A stretch of DNA of 64,000 nt, from positions 3,224,001 through 3,288,000 of the forward strand of contig NC_057370.1 of the NCBI RefSeq assembly GCF_016906535.1. Direction: 5' to 3'. This document shows positions 48,601 to 58,158 of this stretch, piece by piece (the first letter of the stretch is position 1; every line of letters starts with the position of its first letter). Below the pieces are notes generated by a model that had not been told where the DNA came from, searched no databases, and was given only the letters and a program-made list of their open reading frames with translations. Made by a program: the position numbers and the translations under genes. The stretch is from Rhizoctonia solani. Lineage: Eukaryota > Basidiomycota > Agaricomycetes > Cantharellales > Ceratobasidiaceae.

Positions 48601-49309
48601 AATGCCGCGCCACTCAACGCGCAGCCAAGTCATGGGGACGCTTATGGGCAGAACACCCCCACTCAAAAACGGTCCAAAAACACATCCCACGTCCCCCGGC
48701 ACTCAAATTGCACCCAATATTCCAAAACCCCAGTATCCCTCGATCGGTGTCCTCCCGCCTCATCCACGTCATGACAGGCCACGGCTGCTTCGGCGAATAC
48801 AAGGCCAGAATGCCTTTCATTAACGGAAGCGCCAAGTGCCAATGTGGCGACCCGAACCAAACCATCCCCCACCTCCTGTTCCACTGCCCGCTTGCCGAAG
48901 ACAGCCGCAAGCTCCTTTTCGAAGCGGCACCAGACCTCAACCCCGCAACCCTCTTCGGGACCCCCAAGGGATTGGAAGCGGTCGCCAAATTCATCTACCA
49001 TTCCGGAATTGGCCTATATAAATAGCCATATCCTCACATCGACGCTCCCCCTGAAGTCGACGAGAAGTCTACCGTCTTTCCCACCCGCGGCACAGAACCC
49101 CGCCGCACTCGCATACACGTTTATTTCATTTCATTTTTATCTCTCTCTCTCCCTCCTCCTTGCTCTCGCGTTGCCTGTCCTTTTTCTGTGTCATGTGCCT
49201 TATGCGCGTTGGCGTTGTTCTTTGTATTCTCCCCGAGCGGTTTGCCTTGTTCGCATGTAGCTCCTGTTAGTCTCTAATAGAAGTGTATTCAAAAAAAAAA
49301 AAAAAAAAA
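45610..49309 (+). mobile_element. 5'-truncated non-LTR retrotransposon (LINE, Tad/I-like with RNase H)
   Basis: 3.7-kb insertion bounded by an exact 13-bp target duplication and ending in a 19-nt A tail (49291-49309). Its single ORF holds the last third of an apurinic endonuclease, a reverse transcriptase, an RNase H domain and a C-terminal Cys/His finger. The 5' edge falls inside the endonuclease domain (HHPNWALEGSKW), so ORF1 and the promoter are absent, as is usual for incomplete reverse transcription. The ORF has no stop or shift over 1,138 codons, so the insertion looks young. Confidence 0.95.
45612..49025 (+). CDS. LINE ORF2: endonuclease (partial), reverse transcriptase, RNase H
   Basis: Partial ORF2, 1,137 residues, lacking its N terminus. 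Domains in order: the endonuclease end, with the SDH catalytic triplet in GSDHNIISW; reverse transcriptase, with RPISLLETLSKCLEK, GIPQGSPLSPILS and the catalytic YVDD in YAYVDDFSIL; an RNase H domain with its acidic residues in FSDGSKE, DAEMLAL, FSDNLAA and the GNERADKLAN motif; and a terminal CQCGDPNQTIPHLLFHCPL zinc-finger-like motif. All key catalytic residues seen are intact. The protein needs an upstream start that is not present, so this copy cannot make a full ORF2 product by itself. Codon use is more C-rich than in the flanking genes. Confidence 0.93.
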   Translation, partial: HHPNWALEGSKWVNNLPNPSARLLDNWASENDFHVLNDLTVPTRNGKKGQADSIIDLTLLNSIAVDAFVDFDWTCEAEGAMGSDHNIISWAIGAHDQTDAATHPKPPPTFTIDPELEEEWTNAFVAHLSNENLPSQPKTPSELDSMAVGILQAMANATEDSMPKKKQGAKSRRSPWWNSECSKALRDLKHPPDNRSRDARRACLRGAIRRARKSHADQVCKAASIGNVFRFTNWYKGKRRAPLPPIRFGGGLVTVPQQKAIALTDKFFPKATSSRVSLEPLGIPQAPERPWHNITKEEIETALASSSNTSSPGAFGTNYRLLKWAFSVRPNPILNLYNGCLTLGYHPSCLRNAVIAVIPKPNRSNMSDPKSYRPISLLETLSKCLEKVVTRRLIFEAGKFDLIPHSQFGGRDMTSCADAGLCLTHDTRTQWALGNHVSLLTMDVSGYFNNVDHARLIFTLKRLGYAHEICQWIQSYLLERTAQPKIDETLCDPINLPAVGIPQGSPLSPILSSIYSIPLLRAIQDPQALTYAYVDDFSILAFSDSHASNTTILQNIANTANNTLRALGLEFELPKSDLIHFTSRKQQPSNAQITLTHDLGTSVITPKVVVRWLGFYLDQKLNFKEHVRYMANKANAILAGLRMLADTVKGMSMRHARILFIACVRPILTYGSLIWFHGNNQKTMIDPIQKAQNMGIRWLTGAFKTSPTDALHHLASIPPIHIYLQRLNTNAATKLRALPRHAEISRRLPKAWDSHDPTLPHPPEPKRRQTAVPSPIVRLAALSHPESEFQTPYLNPPWVPENPFPGRLQFAFPPAGSPKDRRAKIAENANRLIDALAHEGTLIGFSDGSKEVRSGVRKVGVGYSIVWKKEEVAKFSGGIGPRADIFDAEMLALALIVRRCTRFAKSHNILRIHIFSDNLAAVRIINKCSPHAAQYASILFRKEAHTFLQGNARRSIVVQWIPGHSKIEGNERADKLANAGLDSRPTPFFNRTATWAKCRATQRAAKSWGRLWAEHPHSKTVQKHIPRPPALKLHPIFQNPSIPRSVSSRLIHVMTGHGCFGEYKARMPFINGSAKCQCGDPNQTIPHLLFHCPLAEDSRKLLFEAAPDLNPATLFGTPKGLEAVAKFIYHSGIGLYK

Positions 49310-49322
49310 GTATACACACGTG
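49310..49322. repeat. Right target-site duplication of the LINE (13 bp)
   Basis: Exact copy of 45597-45609 directly after the A tail; together they define the insertion. Confidence 0.9.
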
Positions 49323-49362
49323 ATATTGGCGCTTACTCGCCATCTGCTTGCTGGCTGCCACG

Positions 49363-49806
49363 ATGTCGAACCCGGCTGAACTCAGAGCCCAACGAATATT
49401 TCCCCAAAATGCTCAACATAACGCGCTCGTATTGAGTAATATTAAGTTTGTGTCATCCTGTTTCGCTGGAGCCGTTGCTGGAATATTGGGCCTTCAGAAT
49501 CTTTACGGATTTCTGCTCTTTGCACTATCCTTGTGTGCTACTGCGGGTGTGGTCGCTAGTGTCAGTATGAAGGGGGCTCCTATCAAGCGATATGCTGCTG
49601 GTGGATGGTCAGGTTTAGTGAATCCCGGACAAGAAAACATCTTCTCGTTTGTTTTGTTATGGACTTTATTTTACGGTGAGTTGTGGTTCATAGATTTGGC
49701 CTTCTTCTGAATTTGACTTTGATCCAGGAATTGTGCATGGTATGCCTGCCATTGAATGTATGCCTTTGGCTACCTTTTACTTACTGTCGCCGTAGTATAT
49801 GACTAG
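49363..49806 (+). CDS. EMC6: ER membrane protein complex subunit 6
   Basis: Core subunit of the EMC insertase in the ER membrane. Exons 49363-49675, 49728-49739 and 49796-49806 encode 111 aa. MSNPAELRAQRIFPQNAQHN is the cytosolic start. Three membrane segments follow: FVSSCFAGAVAGILGL, FLLFALSLCATAGVVA and IFSFVLLWTLFYG. The family ending G(I/L)VHVYD is produced only if the 12-nt exon (GIVH) and an 11-nt last exon are included, which supports this splicing. The ATG lies 40 bp after the LINE target duplication, so the insertion has displaced the upstream promoter. Confidence 0.92.
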
Positions 49807-50336
49807 TGTTTTACTAATCGAGGTCGATACATTGACATCACCAGATTCGACTGCTGAAGTAAGTCCAGAATCCCTTGCGTCAGATTTGGTTCATGGTGTC
49901 AATTTTCTTCATCCGTAGTGTGGTCTAGGTCCCCGGTCACAGTGCGTTGCTTAGGGATTGGATATGGGAATAATAATATATTTCCATCATTATCATTTTC
50001 TGCGCTAAAACCGACTCATGGGTTGGAATCACAATTCTATAAGACCGCCCACGTAAGTTCCGGCGTCGTAAGAGTACGCAATCGTGGAATTTGCGAGTAC
50101 CTATCGGCTTTAGCACAGCTGATTACATAACCTAGCTCTGGGCGCCGAACTCCGTGGCCTATCCGGGCTGACGCGTCAAGTGGCCGAATGAGATAGAGCC
50201 GCGACACTCCCTGCTTGATCATGAGCCAACGCATATAAGTTCCGGCCACCTTCTGATACAAGTGTTCATCTCAAGCCCTCCGCTCCCATTCACTTTTCCA
50301 CGTCGGTGTTCTTCTTTCTTATATATACTTGCTTCC
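49807..50336. other. Intergenic between EMC6 and family copy C
   Basis: No gene supported. CT-rich leader before 50337. Confidence 0.4.
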
Positions 50337-50905
50337 ATGGGCTATCACCACTATAGCTTTGCGTTCACCGGCAATAGCCAGGGAAATGGGAACTCAAAGT
50401 TGTTCTGGTTTGTTCTAGGTGGAATAGCTGCAACTGCCTGGTTCAAGATCAAGGAACGACGACAACTTTCAGGTTGCAGGCGCCGCCGAGCGCTCGCCTC
50501 ATCCGGCGAATCTTCTTTGCTTGAAGGTACTAACCTTGGAGGGCTATGTGACATAGATGCGGAAACCTCTGAAGCAGTAAATGATTTTTGAATAGCATAT
50601 CGATTGATCCCTGACGTGTTCGTACAATCAGGCGGTGCATGTGGCTGATGCTGCTCTGGAGGCTGCGATGAGGATCGTGGGGACGTTAAAGCAGGTGTGT
50701 CGTATAAATATCATGCTAACGGGTATACAAGTCTAATTTTATTTTCACGTTTGTGTTTCAGAACCTCCAAGAGCAAAGGATTCGGGCTTCACAATCAAAC
50801 AATCGAACAGTTCCTGTGGATCCCCAGTCACCAGCTGTCGCACAGTCTCGTCCACGTTCTCCGAGTTTGATGGCCGGATTTCACCACGTCGAAAAGACCA
50901 GCTAG
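50337..50905 (+). CDS. Small single-pass membrane protein, family copy C
   Basis: Exons 50337-50576, 50632-50694 and 50762-50905 give 148 aa. MGYHHYSFAFTGNSQGNGNS precedes a hydrophobic segment, KLFWFVLGGIAATAWF, then an Arg-rich stretch (KIKERRQLSGCRRRR), a helix AVHVADAALEAAMRIVGTL and a Pro/Ser-rich tail. Relationship to the genes at 213 and 33635 rests on three things: the same membrane motif (L-x-WF-x-x-GGI-x-x-x-W), the same three-exon layout with a 63-nt phase-0 middle exon, and matching heptad helices (compare LADMAESSLDSVMSSVVAL). Function unknown. Confidence 0.75.
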
Positions 50906-51317
50906 GGATACTGAAGTGTTTTACCATAAGTAGTGTTTTACTTGTAAATATAAATGGTTCAGCCACCCAACTCAAAGCTTGTGTGTGATCGATATAACCA
51001 GGTTGCTTCCATCACATGTTGCTTTGAATTTTGGCCGCAACCTAAGACATTGAGTCCCCTGAATCGCGCGAACTTTGACCTGCAATTCAAAAGCTCTTTT
51101 TGTGCTCATACTTCACGCTGTGTCCAGCTTTACGATGTATATGCGCGTCACAAATAGGCATATGCATAGCCGCCTCGAGATTCTGTGAAACCGAATATAT
51201 TCATCTTAATTCAATTCAGACTTAATTCAAAATCCATAGCATAGAGCACGCTAAAGTACTCAGGGAGCATCTAAACAATCAAAGCCATTCAAACGATTCT
51301 TTGAGAGAGATCTTAGT
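50906..51317. other. Intergenic between convergent genes
   Basis: 3' flanks of family copy C and the GH3 gene. Nothing further recognised. Confidence 0.45.
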
Positions 51318-54300
51318 TCATATCCTTTCATCTTCGCTGCTCGCGGCTGCAATAATTCGGAACTCGCCCTTCTCAGCCACCCAGCGCCCTTCACCATCCT
51401 TAGCATCAGGCCCAGCCCATTCATCAAAGTAAGCAAACGCGTATCGATCCAACACAATCTTTACGGTTGCTATTTCGCCCGGTTTTATCAAGGCAGTCTT
51501 CGCAAATCCTTTGAGCTCTTTGGTTGGGCGGTCTAATCGAGACACTACGTCCTGAACGTAGATTTGCCTGTGGTGGTAGTCGTGTTACGACCTCAGAGCA
51601 GATAAAAAGACTCGTGCACATACACAACTTCACGGCCCGAGAACTGTCCGGCATTCTGCAGGGTAACTTCAGCATCAACCGTAGAATCGTTCCCAATTGA
51701 TCCCGAGAGCGTTATAGTCTGATAGTCGAACCGCGTGTACCTAAAATGAAGCTGAGCTATCAAAGAGAATAGGAGCCGAATTCGCAGAATATACGCACGA
51801 CAGCCCATGTCCAAATGGGAACAGAACATCCTTCTTGAGTCTCTCATAGTGTCGATACCCGACAAACACGCCTTCGGCTGATTGTTTCAATGGATCAGAA
51901 AAGTAACAGAGAGAAACTGGGATTATGCTGACCGTAGACTATTTTACCATTCTCCCCCGGGAATTTCAAATACGAAGGTACATCTTCATCCCTCTGATAC
52001 TCAGTCAATTCATGTTCGAGTAAATCAAACGAAATCAACCCAACCTTAGGGAATGATAAAGGTAGTTTTGAGCTTGGGTTTACCTTTCCAAGCAATACGT
52101 CAGCGAGCCCGTTCCCAGACTCGCCTCCTCCGTAAAACGATTGGATGACTGCGCTTGCTTCTGAAGCCCAAGGCATAGTAACCGGGGTCCCGCTAATGAC
52201 AACGATAATAGTTTGTTTATTAGCCTTCAATACGGCGGAGACGAGTTGGTTTGTAGCGCCGGGAAGTGACATATTTGTGCGGTCGTGTCCCTCCGACTCC
52301 CAGTCTGTTAATTCATGATTGATCTGTTATTTGAAGAAAAATGAACCATAATTCTCACCATTATTCAAACCAATTACAATGATGGCAGCGTCGGCTCCTT
52401 TGGCGGCCTCGATAGCATCTTGAATGCCCTCGTCTACAGTAAAAATAGGCCCCCCACCAAATCGGCAGCCACCTCGAGAATTCAACAGCGAAGCGAATTC
52501 AGACTCTGGTATCCCCTTCTCCCTTGCTAACAGGGCACTGGCATATTGAAGTACGATCTGAACGGATTTGTTTGCCTCAAGGTTGACGGTGGCCAAAACC
52601 TCAGTCGTACCAGTCCCAAAGAATGCAGCTAAGAAGCCGAATGAATTAGGCTGCACAGCTTACGATCCAAATAGACGTACATCCAGGAGTTGGGCTCGTT
52701 GAATTATCAATGATTTTCGTTCCATCCAAGTACATATCAACTAGTCCATCTGCTGACACTCCGAATTCATGCTGGAACGGAGCGCCATATATAGAGGTTG
52801 TCATATCAAGTAGGTGAAAAACTAAAACTCACTTTTCCGGAGAACTCTGGTGTATATGTTGCGGTGATAGTAGCCCAGCATCGGGGATTTAGGTGCTATC
52901 AGTGTAAAACGACATCAAAAAGAAGATCCGAAAGGATAAAAGGTTATAGCTGATCAACACACACCTCTGGTAAGTTATCGATAAACCACATAGAAGAGTG
53001 GGTTCCGTGTGTGTAGTGCACCCTCTCAGCATTTATATTCTTCACTGGATCTTCGTGGAACCATTCAATATCGAACCCAGGTTTGCCTTCTTTGGTTCTC
53101 AGCTGCTTAGTACCAAGCAAAGGCGCCAGCTTGTGAGAAAGGGCGCCAATCACATGATGAACCTTGACCTGACTATCCGTACTTTCCAAGGCATTACGGA
53201 TGCCTTCGAGAGCGGTGGTGTGCTGATATGGACGCAGATTCGCAGATCCTCCGCCTGAGAAGACAGGTGCATCAGCATTGGGCCCGATGATTGCTATTGA
53301 TTTGATTTTAGATAGGTTCAACGGGAGTAAGTTAGTGTCATTCTTTAGAAGAACGTTGGCATTCTTTAAGCAGTTGAGTATTGAACGATTTTGTAAGATA
53401 TGCATAGCATACGTACCCTGGCGGCTTCGCGTAGTTCTCCTACGACTTCTTCAGTTGGATTGCCATTCTCCTCTGCATCCTCTGGAATGCCGGATGCCGA
53501 TACCTTGTTAATCAAACCTAGCAGCTTTTATGAAGGTAGTGGGTCATCTTGTTACGTAAGCAGGAGATAAGGATTTACCTGTCGCACTCGCTCATCTATT
53601 TCAGATATACCAACCTTTTGTACAGCGACACAGCGTTGTAATGCATCTCCGCGCCATACAGCAGGGCCCTGTACGAATTATGAATTTTCTAAATTTCTGC
53701 TTCCCTCCTGGAATAAATTCTTACAGGCATTTCGAGATCAAGCCCAGCCTTGATCGAGAGGTCGGCGGAAGACGTCCCAAACCTACAAAATGAATTGCAC
53801 GGGGCTACCAGTATCGGTTAGCGATGGCTCACGAACCAATCGGACATAATCAAGCCCTTCCATCCCCATTGATTGCGTAGAACGGTGTTCAGTAGACTAG
53901 TGAGAATTGGCAAAAGTACGCTTATGACTACAGGCATCAAATGCTTACTATTTGTTCTCCGAAGCGTGTATACCTGGAAAATCGAGGACTATACGCATGA
54001 AACATAGATAAGGTGAGGGGTATGAACTTACCATTAACACGGTTGTATGCGGTCATTACCGCCCATGCTGGACTTTCCGTCTCTCGACAGGCTAGCTCGA
54101 ACGGCCTCAGATAGATCTCCCTAAGAGCTCTTGTAGATACCTCGGCTTGAGAACAAATCCAGTGAGATTATGAAAGAAACAAAGAAAATAGGAAGGGGCA
54201 CACAAGATATGGACATTCTTTCAAACTCAGAATCATTGGCTACGAAATGTTTGATTGTTGCTGCTACACCTTCGGACTGCAACCCCTCAATAAACGCACG

Positions 54301-54922
54301 GGCCATATACCCAGAAAGAACTGGATCCTCTGAGTAGGACTCAAATCCTCTTCCCCCGAGGGGAGAGCGCTGGATGTTGACTGTTGGACCAAGTAATACA
54401 TGAGCTCCTGTCGTGTTTTACCACGTGAGAATATATCGATAACAAAGAAGAGCAACTACTGCCAACCCTTGTCTTTACAATCGAGTGCTATGATTCTCCC
54501 AACGGTGCGGAGATACTCCAGATCCCAAGACGCGGCCAAACCAGTAGCACCAGGGAAGCAAGCAGCGGGAACTCCTTCAAAAACTGATTTGGGGCTAGTT
54601 AAACCTGAAGGGTAGATAACTGAATATTACACACACATTTAGTGCCACGCGCCCCGTTCGGTCCATCAGTTAACTATCAAGGGTATTAACGAGGGCAGGC
54701 TAACGGGGTAGAAACTAGCATCGCACCCTCAGAGCAGGTACCCCAAGGCGTCTCACTGCGTATGTATGCCACTAAGAATATCGTTATATTCTTTCCCGAG
54801 CAATCAAATGTTTTATCTACCCATCCGACACCTGCTAGCAACCTTGCCTTTTCTGTTAATGTAAGACTGGCGAGAATATTTTCGACATCCAGGGGTTCAA
54901 ATCGCGATCGATGGGGAGGCAT
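51318..54922 (-). CDS. GH3 beta-glucosidase with PA14 insertion
   Basis: Hydrolyses beta-linked glucosides and cello-oligomers. Many short exons. In order: [89 protein letters not shown], and the nucleophile Asp in [14 protein letters not shown] (codon for Trp split by an intron near 53860). Then [20 protein letters not shown] and [12 protein letters not shown], a PA14 module ([36 protein letters not shown]), the [13 protein letters not shown] region with the candidate acid/base Glu, [15 protein letters not shown], and a fibronectin-III-like end ([10 protein letters not shown]). No signal peptide at the N terminus, so it may be intracellular. About 820-860 aa. I did not resolve every splice site. 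Confidence 0.9.
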
Positions 54923-55736
54923 GATATCTTAGTATCATAGAGACTACGCCCAATATGTTTATATATCATATCTTAAGTAATGTACCCGTGATACCACGCG
55001 GCAAGGAAGGTGCGAAGCGGTCATGAGGCAAGGCATCTATACCGCATGAAGGTTGCCTTTGATAGGTCCGTCTAAAATCATACAATCCGCCGGCGTATAT
55101 GTAGGTTGACCATATTTCAATATAGTTCCGATCAATGCATACATATGTATCTACAAAATCGGAGAAGAGAAGCGGGAATATAATGTGTCCTAGTTTGAAA
55201 CAATGTCTGGCCTACGGGATGAATGTTTCCTGATATTTACCGACAAAAATATGTTACTGGCGCTATTTATATTATATGGCTTCAGTTTAGGACAAAAATC
55301 CTGATGTAGGAGCGCATGGTTCATCAGCCCTATGTAGAATTATATATGTTCTCCCCATATGCATGGTCATGAACTTATTCTCCCGGAATGTATTAATATT
55401 ATAATTGTGATCGTCAATTCACAACATATATTTTTTGCACCAAGGATATGGTTCTATGAATATATGAGTTGGTGTGCAGCGGAGAGCGTGTGGGTTGTTG
55501 ATATAGCATCGCGGAATTACCGGAGTCTGATGGTAGTTGGCAAAGATTTCGATTCATGGCTTCGAGTTCAGGGATCCAGAGGATAGATAGCAACTATCCA
55601 AATTTTACAGCTTGTCGATCCTTAGAGGTTGATAACAATTTCACTGAGTGAATGAAAGACACGTAAATTCCCTAAGAAATAACCTTGTATACGTAGTATT
55701 ACTGAGAAACCTACCCGGATTCAGTGTCTATTGTTG
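54923..55736. other. Intergenic upstream of the GH3 gene
   Basis: About 0.8 kb, no supported gene. Confidence 0.45.
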
Positions 55737-55921
55737 GGATCTTGGGCCTCGCTCGTCGAACACTCGGACAGCAACGAGAGCGAGGACAAGGTGATCCGGG
55801 TGATGTACGCGCTGAATAAGTGGGAGAACCTGAACATGAGTAGGCCGCTGTACAGCACGGACAACGGGTTCGCGAACGCCAGCGAGAACGACTTTGGCGG
55901 GGCTGCGAGCACAGCTGAGAC
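55737..55921 (+). pseudogene. Pectate lyase (PL1) gene fragment with internal deletion
   Basis: About 60 codons match the intact PL1 gene at 62491: SWASLVEHSDSNESEDKVI then NKWENLN, joined directly to RPLYSTDNGFANASENDFGG and AASTAET. About 45 residues present between these blocks in the intact gene (TPSFRFGHGHIYNN through NNVFESVGK, including an intron) are missing. The fragment stops at the point where the intact gene has a splice donor. Its codons are strongly G/C-ending, unlike the AT-richer second relic, so it derives from a different, probably well-expressed paralogue. It has no start or catalytic core. Confidence 0.8.
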
Positions 55922-57267
55922 CAGTGAGTGGACTAGGATTGATACTTCGTTCCGGCGGTTTGCTGAGAAGGTGGCGGGCTGCAGCTACGTGGAAGGCGGT
56001 GAGGTACTCGTACAGCCTGAGCGCGGCGAGCAGTGCGAAGGGATCTGTGGAGGCGAACGCCGGGTCGAAGCTGTGTTTCTGATGAGGTGAACTTGCGGGC
56101 TCGGATGTTACGAGGTGTGGGATAGTGCACGGGAGGATGCTGTGCTTACTTCTGCTACCAATGCAATGCAATAATCCTACAATATCAAAGATCTCACTAT
56201 CCATGATAATTCTTGCGCGCATATAACCCACTTCAGTTCGAACCGAGACGCTCCCCAAGTAATATTTAAGAAGTGGTAATAGGAAGCAATTGCAAGGTCA
56301 AGATGTAACGCTTATTTAAATGACCCATGTTTCCATATCATAACGTTTTACTTTATGAGCACAATAACTGTACTTGGTAATTGGATCAAGGAATTAAACT
56401 TTGGTCATATTACAGGTCCGAAAGGGGTTGAAGTACCACATGAACCATTACAGCTGCACCAGCCACACTTTGCGATTGCCGTTCCAATGGCCCCGCTGCC
56501 CTATCACCGTTTTTTGTAAGTACTATGTCGCCTAGACACCCAGCGACGCTCAAATGAGTCATATTGGTCTCATCGCTCCATCGTTACACAAAACACAACC
56601 AACCTAATATATCATGATCAAGCAGGAACCGAATTCCAATTACGCCACCCTACCATCAAGCTCCAAGGAAACTATACGGAACGTAGAGTCTTTGACCCTG
56701 CGCCCTCGAGACCAGGCCCTCGCTAGGCAAAAAGGCCCGTGGATATGTCCTAGGGTGATCATGGCTATTCACTAAATAGATAGGCTTACGTATGCAATGG
56801 ATGACAGCTATATTCGAGAACCTTCTTCCCCACGTGTATCCGTAACCCCGCGACGCGCATTTCCCAGAGCCGAGTCGCGCGCATAGGACGCGCCGCGTTA
56901 TGCCATCTCTCGTCACACTCTCACGCCAAAAAGCGCTCACAAAAAACCCTAGAGGCAAGCCACATTGCGGCCTCGACGCGTCTCCCCAATGTTTTTCCTG
57001 TTCATCTCCTCCACGCTTAAACACGCTTTAGCCTCGGTAGATCGTCGAGTCTAAATCTCGAGAGAATATGAAATAAAGACATCGTTATTGAATCATTGCT
57101 AAGAAAAAACATAAAACAGACTAGTAACAGCCGAACTCGAACAGAAACGAGACCAAACGAGGACGGTGAACAACAACGTATCTACCACACGCCGCGCCCT
57201 GCAATTCACGCGGTAGAACGGGAACGGTGGGAATGTATAATGTAAGTTAGGAGTCGGGGTGGAGGAT
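55922..57267. other. Intergenic, contains GC-rich remnant of unknown origin
   Basis: The first 200 bp are GC-rich. On the minus strand they read FDPAFASTDPFALLAALRLY and similar, possibly a scrap of another coding region. The rest shows no gene. Confidence 0.35.
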
Positions 57268-58158
57268 CTATGCCTTGCTGGCTTCGTCGCCTTCCGCAGC
57301 AGCCTCGTCCTTGTCACCCGACTTGTCGGCGGAATCCTGCATGTCCGAAGTCCAGAGGGTAAGGTTGTCACGGAGGAGCTGCATGATCAAGGTAGAATCC
57401 TTGTAGCTCTCCTCCGAGAGGGTGTCAAGCTCAGCAATCGCATCGTCGAATGCCTGCTTGGCGAGATGGCAAGCACGGTCGGGCGAGTTCAAGATCTCAT
57501 AGTAGAAGACAGAGAAGTTGAGCGCAAGACCGAGACGAATGGGGTGGGTAGGGGGAAGCTCGGTGACGGCAACATCAGAGGCGGCCTTGTAGGCCTCGAG
57601 AGACTTGTCAGCGCTAGCCTTGCGCTTCTCACCGGTTGCGAATTCAGCGAGGTAGCGGTGGTAGTCGCCCATCCTGTTCAGGTAAATTGCTCAGACGCGA
57701 GTCACGTGGGGGGAAGTGGAAAGTCGCTCACATCTTGTGGTAGAAGACCTTGGACTCGCCAGACGCAGCAGAAGGAATAAGGTGCTTGTCGAGAACGTCG
57801 AGGATATCCTCGCAGATCTTTGCGAGCTCAGCCTCAATCTTCTCACGATAGCCCTTGATCATGGTGACCTGGGCATCGTTGCCCTTGGACTCCTCCTTTT
57901 GCTCGATCGATGAAACAATTCGCCACGATGCCCGACGAGCACCAATCACGTTCTTGTACGCGACCGACAGTAAATTGCGCTCCTCGACAGTCAGCTCCTG
58001 GTCCGACGACGCGACGCGTTTCATGTTCTCCACCATCTCTGCGAAATATCAGCAATAATTCATTATATACATCTATACGCGTCGGACTCACCCTCATAGC
58101 GCTCCGCCTGCTCAGCAAGCTTGGCGAGGTACACAGAGTCTTCACGCGAGTCAGCCAT
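57268..58158 (-). CDS. 14-3-3 protein
   Basis: Phospho-Ser/Thr-binding dimeric adaptor in cell signalling. Exons 58092-58158, 57732-58038 and 57268-57673 join to an intact 259-aa protein. [20 protein letters not shown] starts helix 1. [20 protein letters not shown] contains the conserved K and R of the phosphopeptide pocket. Then [36 protein letters not shown], and [20 protein letters not shown] followed by TLWTSD. The variable acidic tail is short (about 25 residues). Exon phases give the exact family sequence across both introns. No anomalies. Confidence 0.97.

Noticed and set aside
55728..56258. 176-codon minus-strand ORF in the GC-rich patch
   Set aside because: Half of it is antisense to the pectate lyase relic on the plus strand; the remainder has no recognisable domain or splice context.
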